16,193 bases of DNA from Rhodopirellula sp. (GTDB lineage Bacteria > Planctomycetota > Planctomycetia > Pirellulales > Pirellulaceae), in the NCBI GenBank assembly GCA_002714565.1, contig PAXU01000070.1, positions 23,347-39,539 of the forward strand. Reading direction: 5' to 3'. Below, piece by piece: positions 16,069 to 16,193 of this stretch. The translations under genes were made by a program, and so were the position numbers. Position 1 is the first letter of the stretch, and every line of letters begins with the position of its first letter. The notes beneath the pieces were generated by a model, which saw only the letters and a list, made by a program, of their open reading frames with translations, did no database searches and was not told where the DNA came from.

Positions 16069-16193
16069 ATGCCCACCGTTTCCGTCATTATTCCCACCAT
16101 GAATGAGGCAAGTGTAATTGCACGCTGTATCGAGAGCGCTCGTGATGCTGATGAGATTATCCTTGCCGATGGTGGCAGTGAAGACGAGACTCT
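16069..16193 (+). CDS. Family 2 glycosyltransferase, N-terminal 41 codons (3' end outside window)
   Basis: ATG 16069 opens a frame that runs off the window. It begins with the GT2 hallmark strand and nucleotide-binding loop (VSVIIPTMNEASVIARCIES), continues with a short helix, and then has the second strand and acidic motif ILADGGSEDET. The DGGS form is common in the GT2 subgroup annotated near radical-SAM/selenium-associated genes (TIGR04283-like), which is a tentative placement. It would use a nucleotide-sugar donor at the membrane. The specificity cannot be read from this fragment. No good Shine-Dalgarno is seen next to the start; an AAGGA at 16035-16039 is too far upstream. It is divergent from the Gfo/Idh gene and shares a 189-base intergenic region with it. 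Confidence -1.
   Translation, partial: MPTVSVIIPTMNEASVIARCIESARDADEIILADGGSEDET

Noticed and set aside
1..16193. Mobile element, CRISPR, toxin-antitoxin or phage-defence island
   Set aside because: There are no transposase, integrase, repeat-spacer pattern, small overlapping toxin/antitoxin pair or tRNA; gene content is housekeeping and envelope-type.

Overview
The window looks like a chromosomal segment of a planctomycete, probably Pirellulaceae-like. I infer this from gene content, not from a marker gene. It holds an NPCBM/NEW2 protein, trypsin-like S1C proteins in tandem, a Tat-exported Gfo/Idh/MocA oxidoreductase coupled to a DoxX protein with a large soluble insertion, a second Gfo/Idh protein, a xylose-isomerase-like TIM barrel, and a soluble Ser/Thr kinase. 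Shine-Dalgarno sites are often weak. I see no tRNA, rRNA, CRISPR array, insertion sequence or phage gene. Intergenic gaps are short, the longest being about 257 bases.

Region 1 (1-8207, + strand) is a tightly packed run of six genes for predicted exported proteins: the end of an acidic, coiled-coil, glutamine-rich protein; a signal-peptide protein with a helical-repeat look and a Gln/Ser-rich linker; an NPCBM/NEW2 protein; and three consecutive trypsin/PDZ proteins. Gaps are 15, 98, -4, 7 and 0 bases, so at least the last four genes are probably co-transcribed and partly translationally coupled. Only the first trypsin-like protein keeps the His-Asp-Ser triad (H87/D118/S200). The second has S/E/A at these positions and the third F/M/Y. 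The third also carries two PDZ domains and an esterase-like alpha/beta-hydrolase domain whose nucleophile position is Gln. One active HtrA-like protease with two adjacent pseudoproteases and a putative carbohydrate-binding protein is the best candidate here for an undescribed envelope system.

Region 2 (8312-9550, + strand) holds a sugar-phosphate isomerase/epimerase-like TIM barrel and a small multi-pass membrane protein.

Region 3 (9555-12322, - strand) is a two-gene operon: the DoxX-like membrane protein comes first and overlaps by four bases the Tat-exported Gfo/Idh/MocA protein. The DoxX reading frame has no ATG, GTG or TTG ahead of its first membrane segment. A CTG with an ideally placed AGGAG is the best start.

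Region 4 (12580-14828, + strand) contains a D-2-hydroxyacid dehydrogenase with its full catalytic set, and a soluble Ser/Thr kinase with an HGD instead of HRD catalytic loop. Convergent to these (14839-15879, - strand) is a Gfo/Idh protein lacking the usual EKP lysine. Its upstream region carries a perfect inverted repeat that brackets a TATAAT box. The window ends in the first 41 codons of a family-2 glycosyltransferase (16069 onward, + strand).
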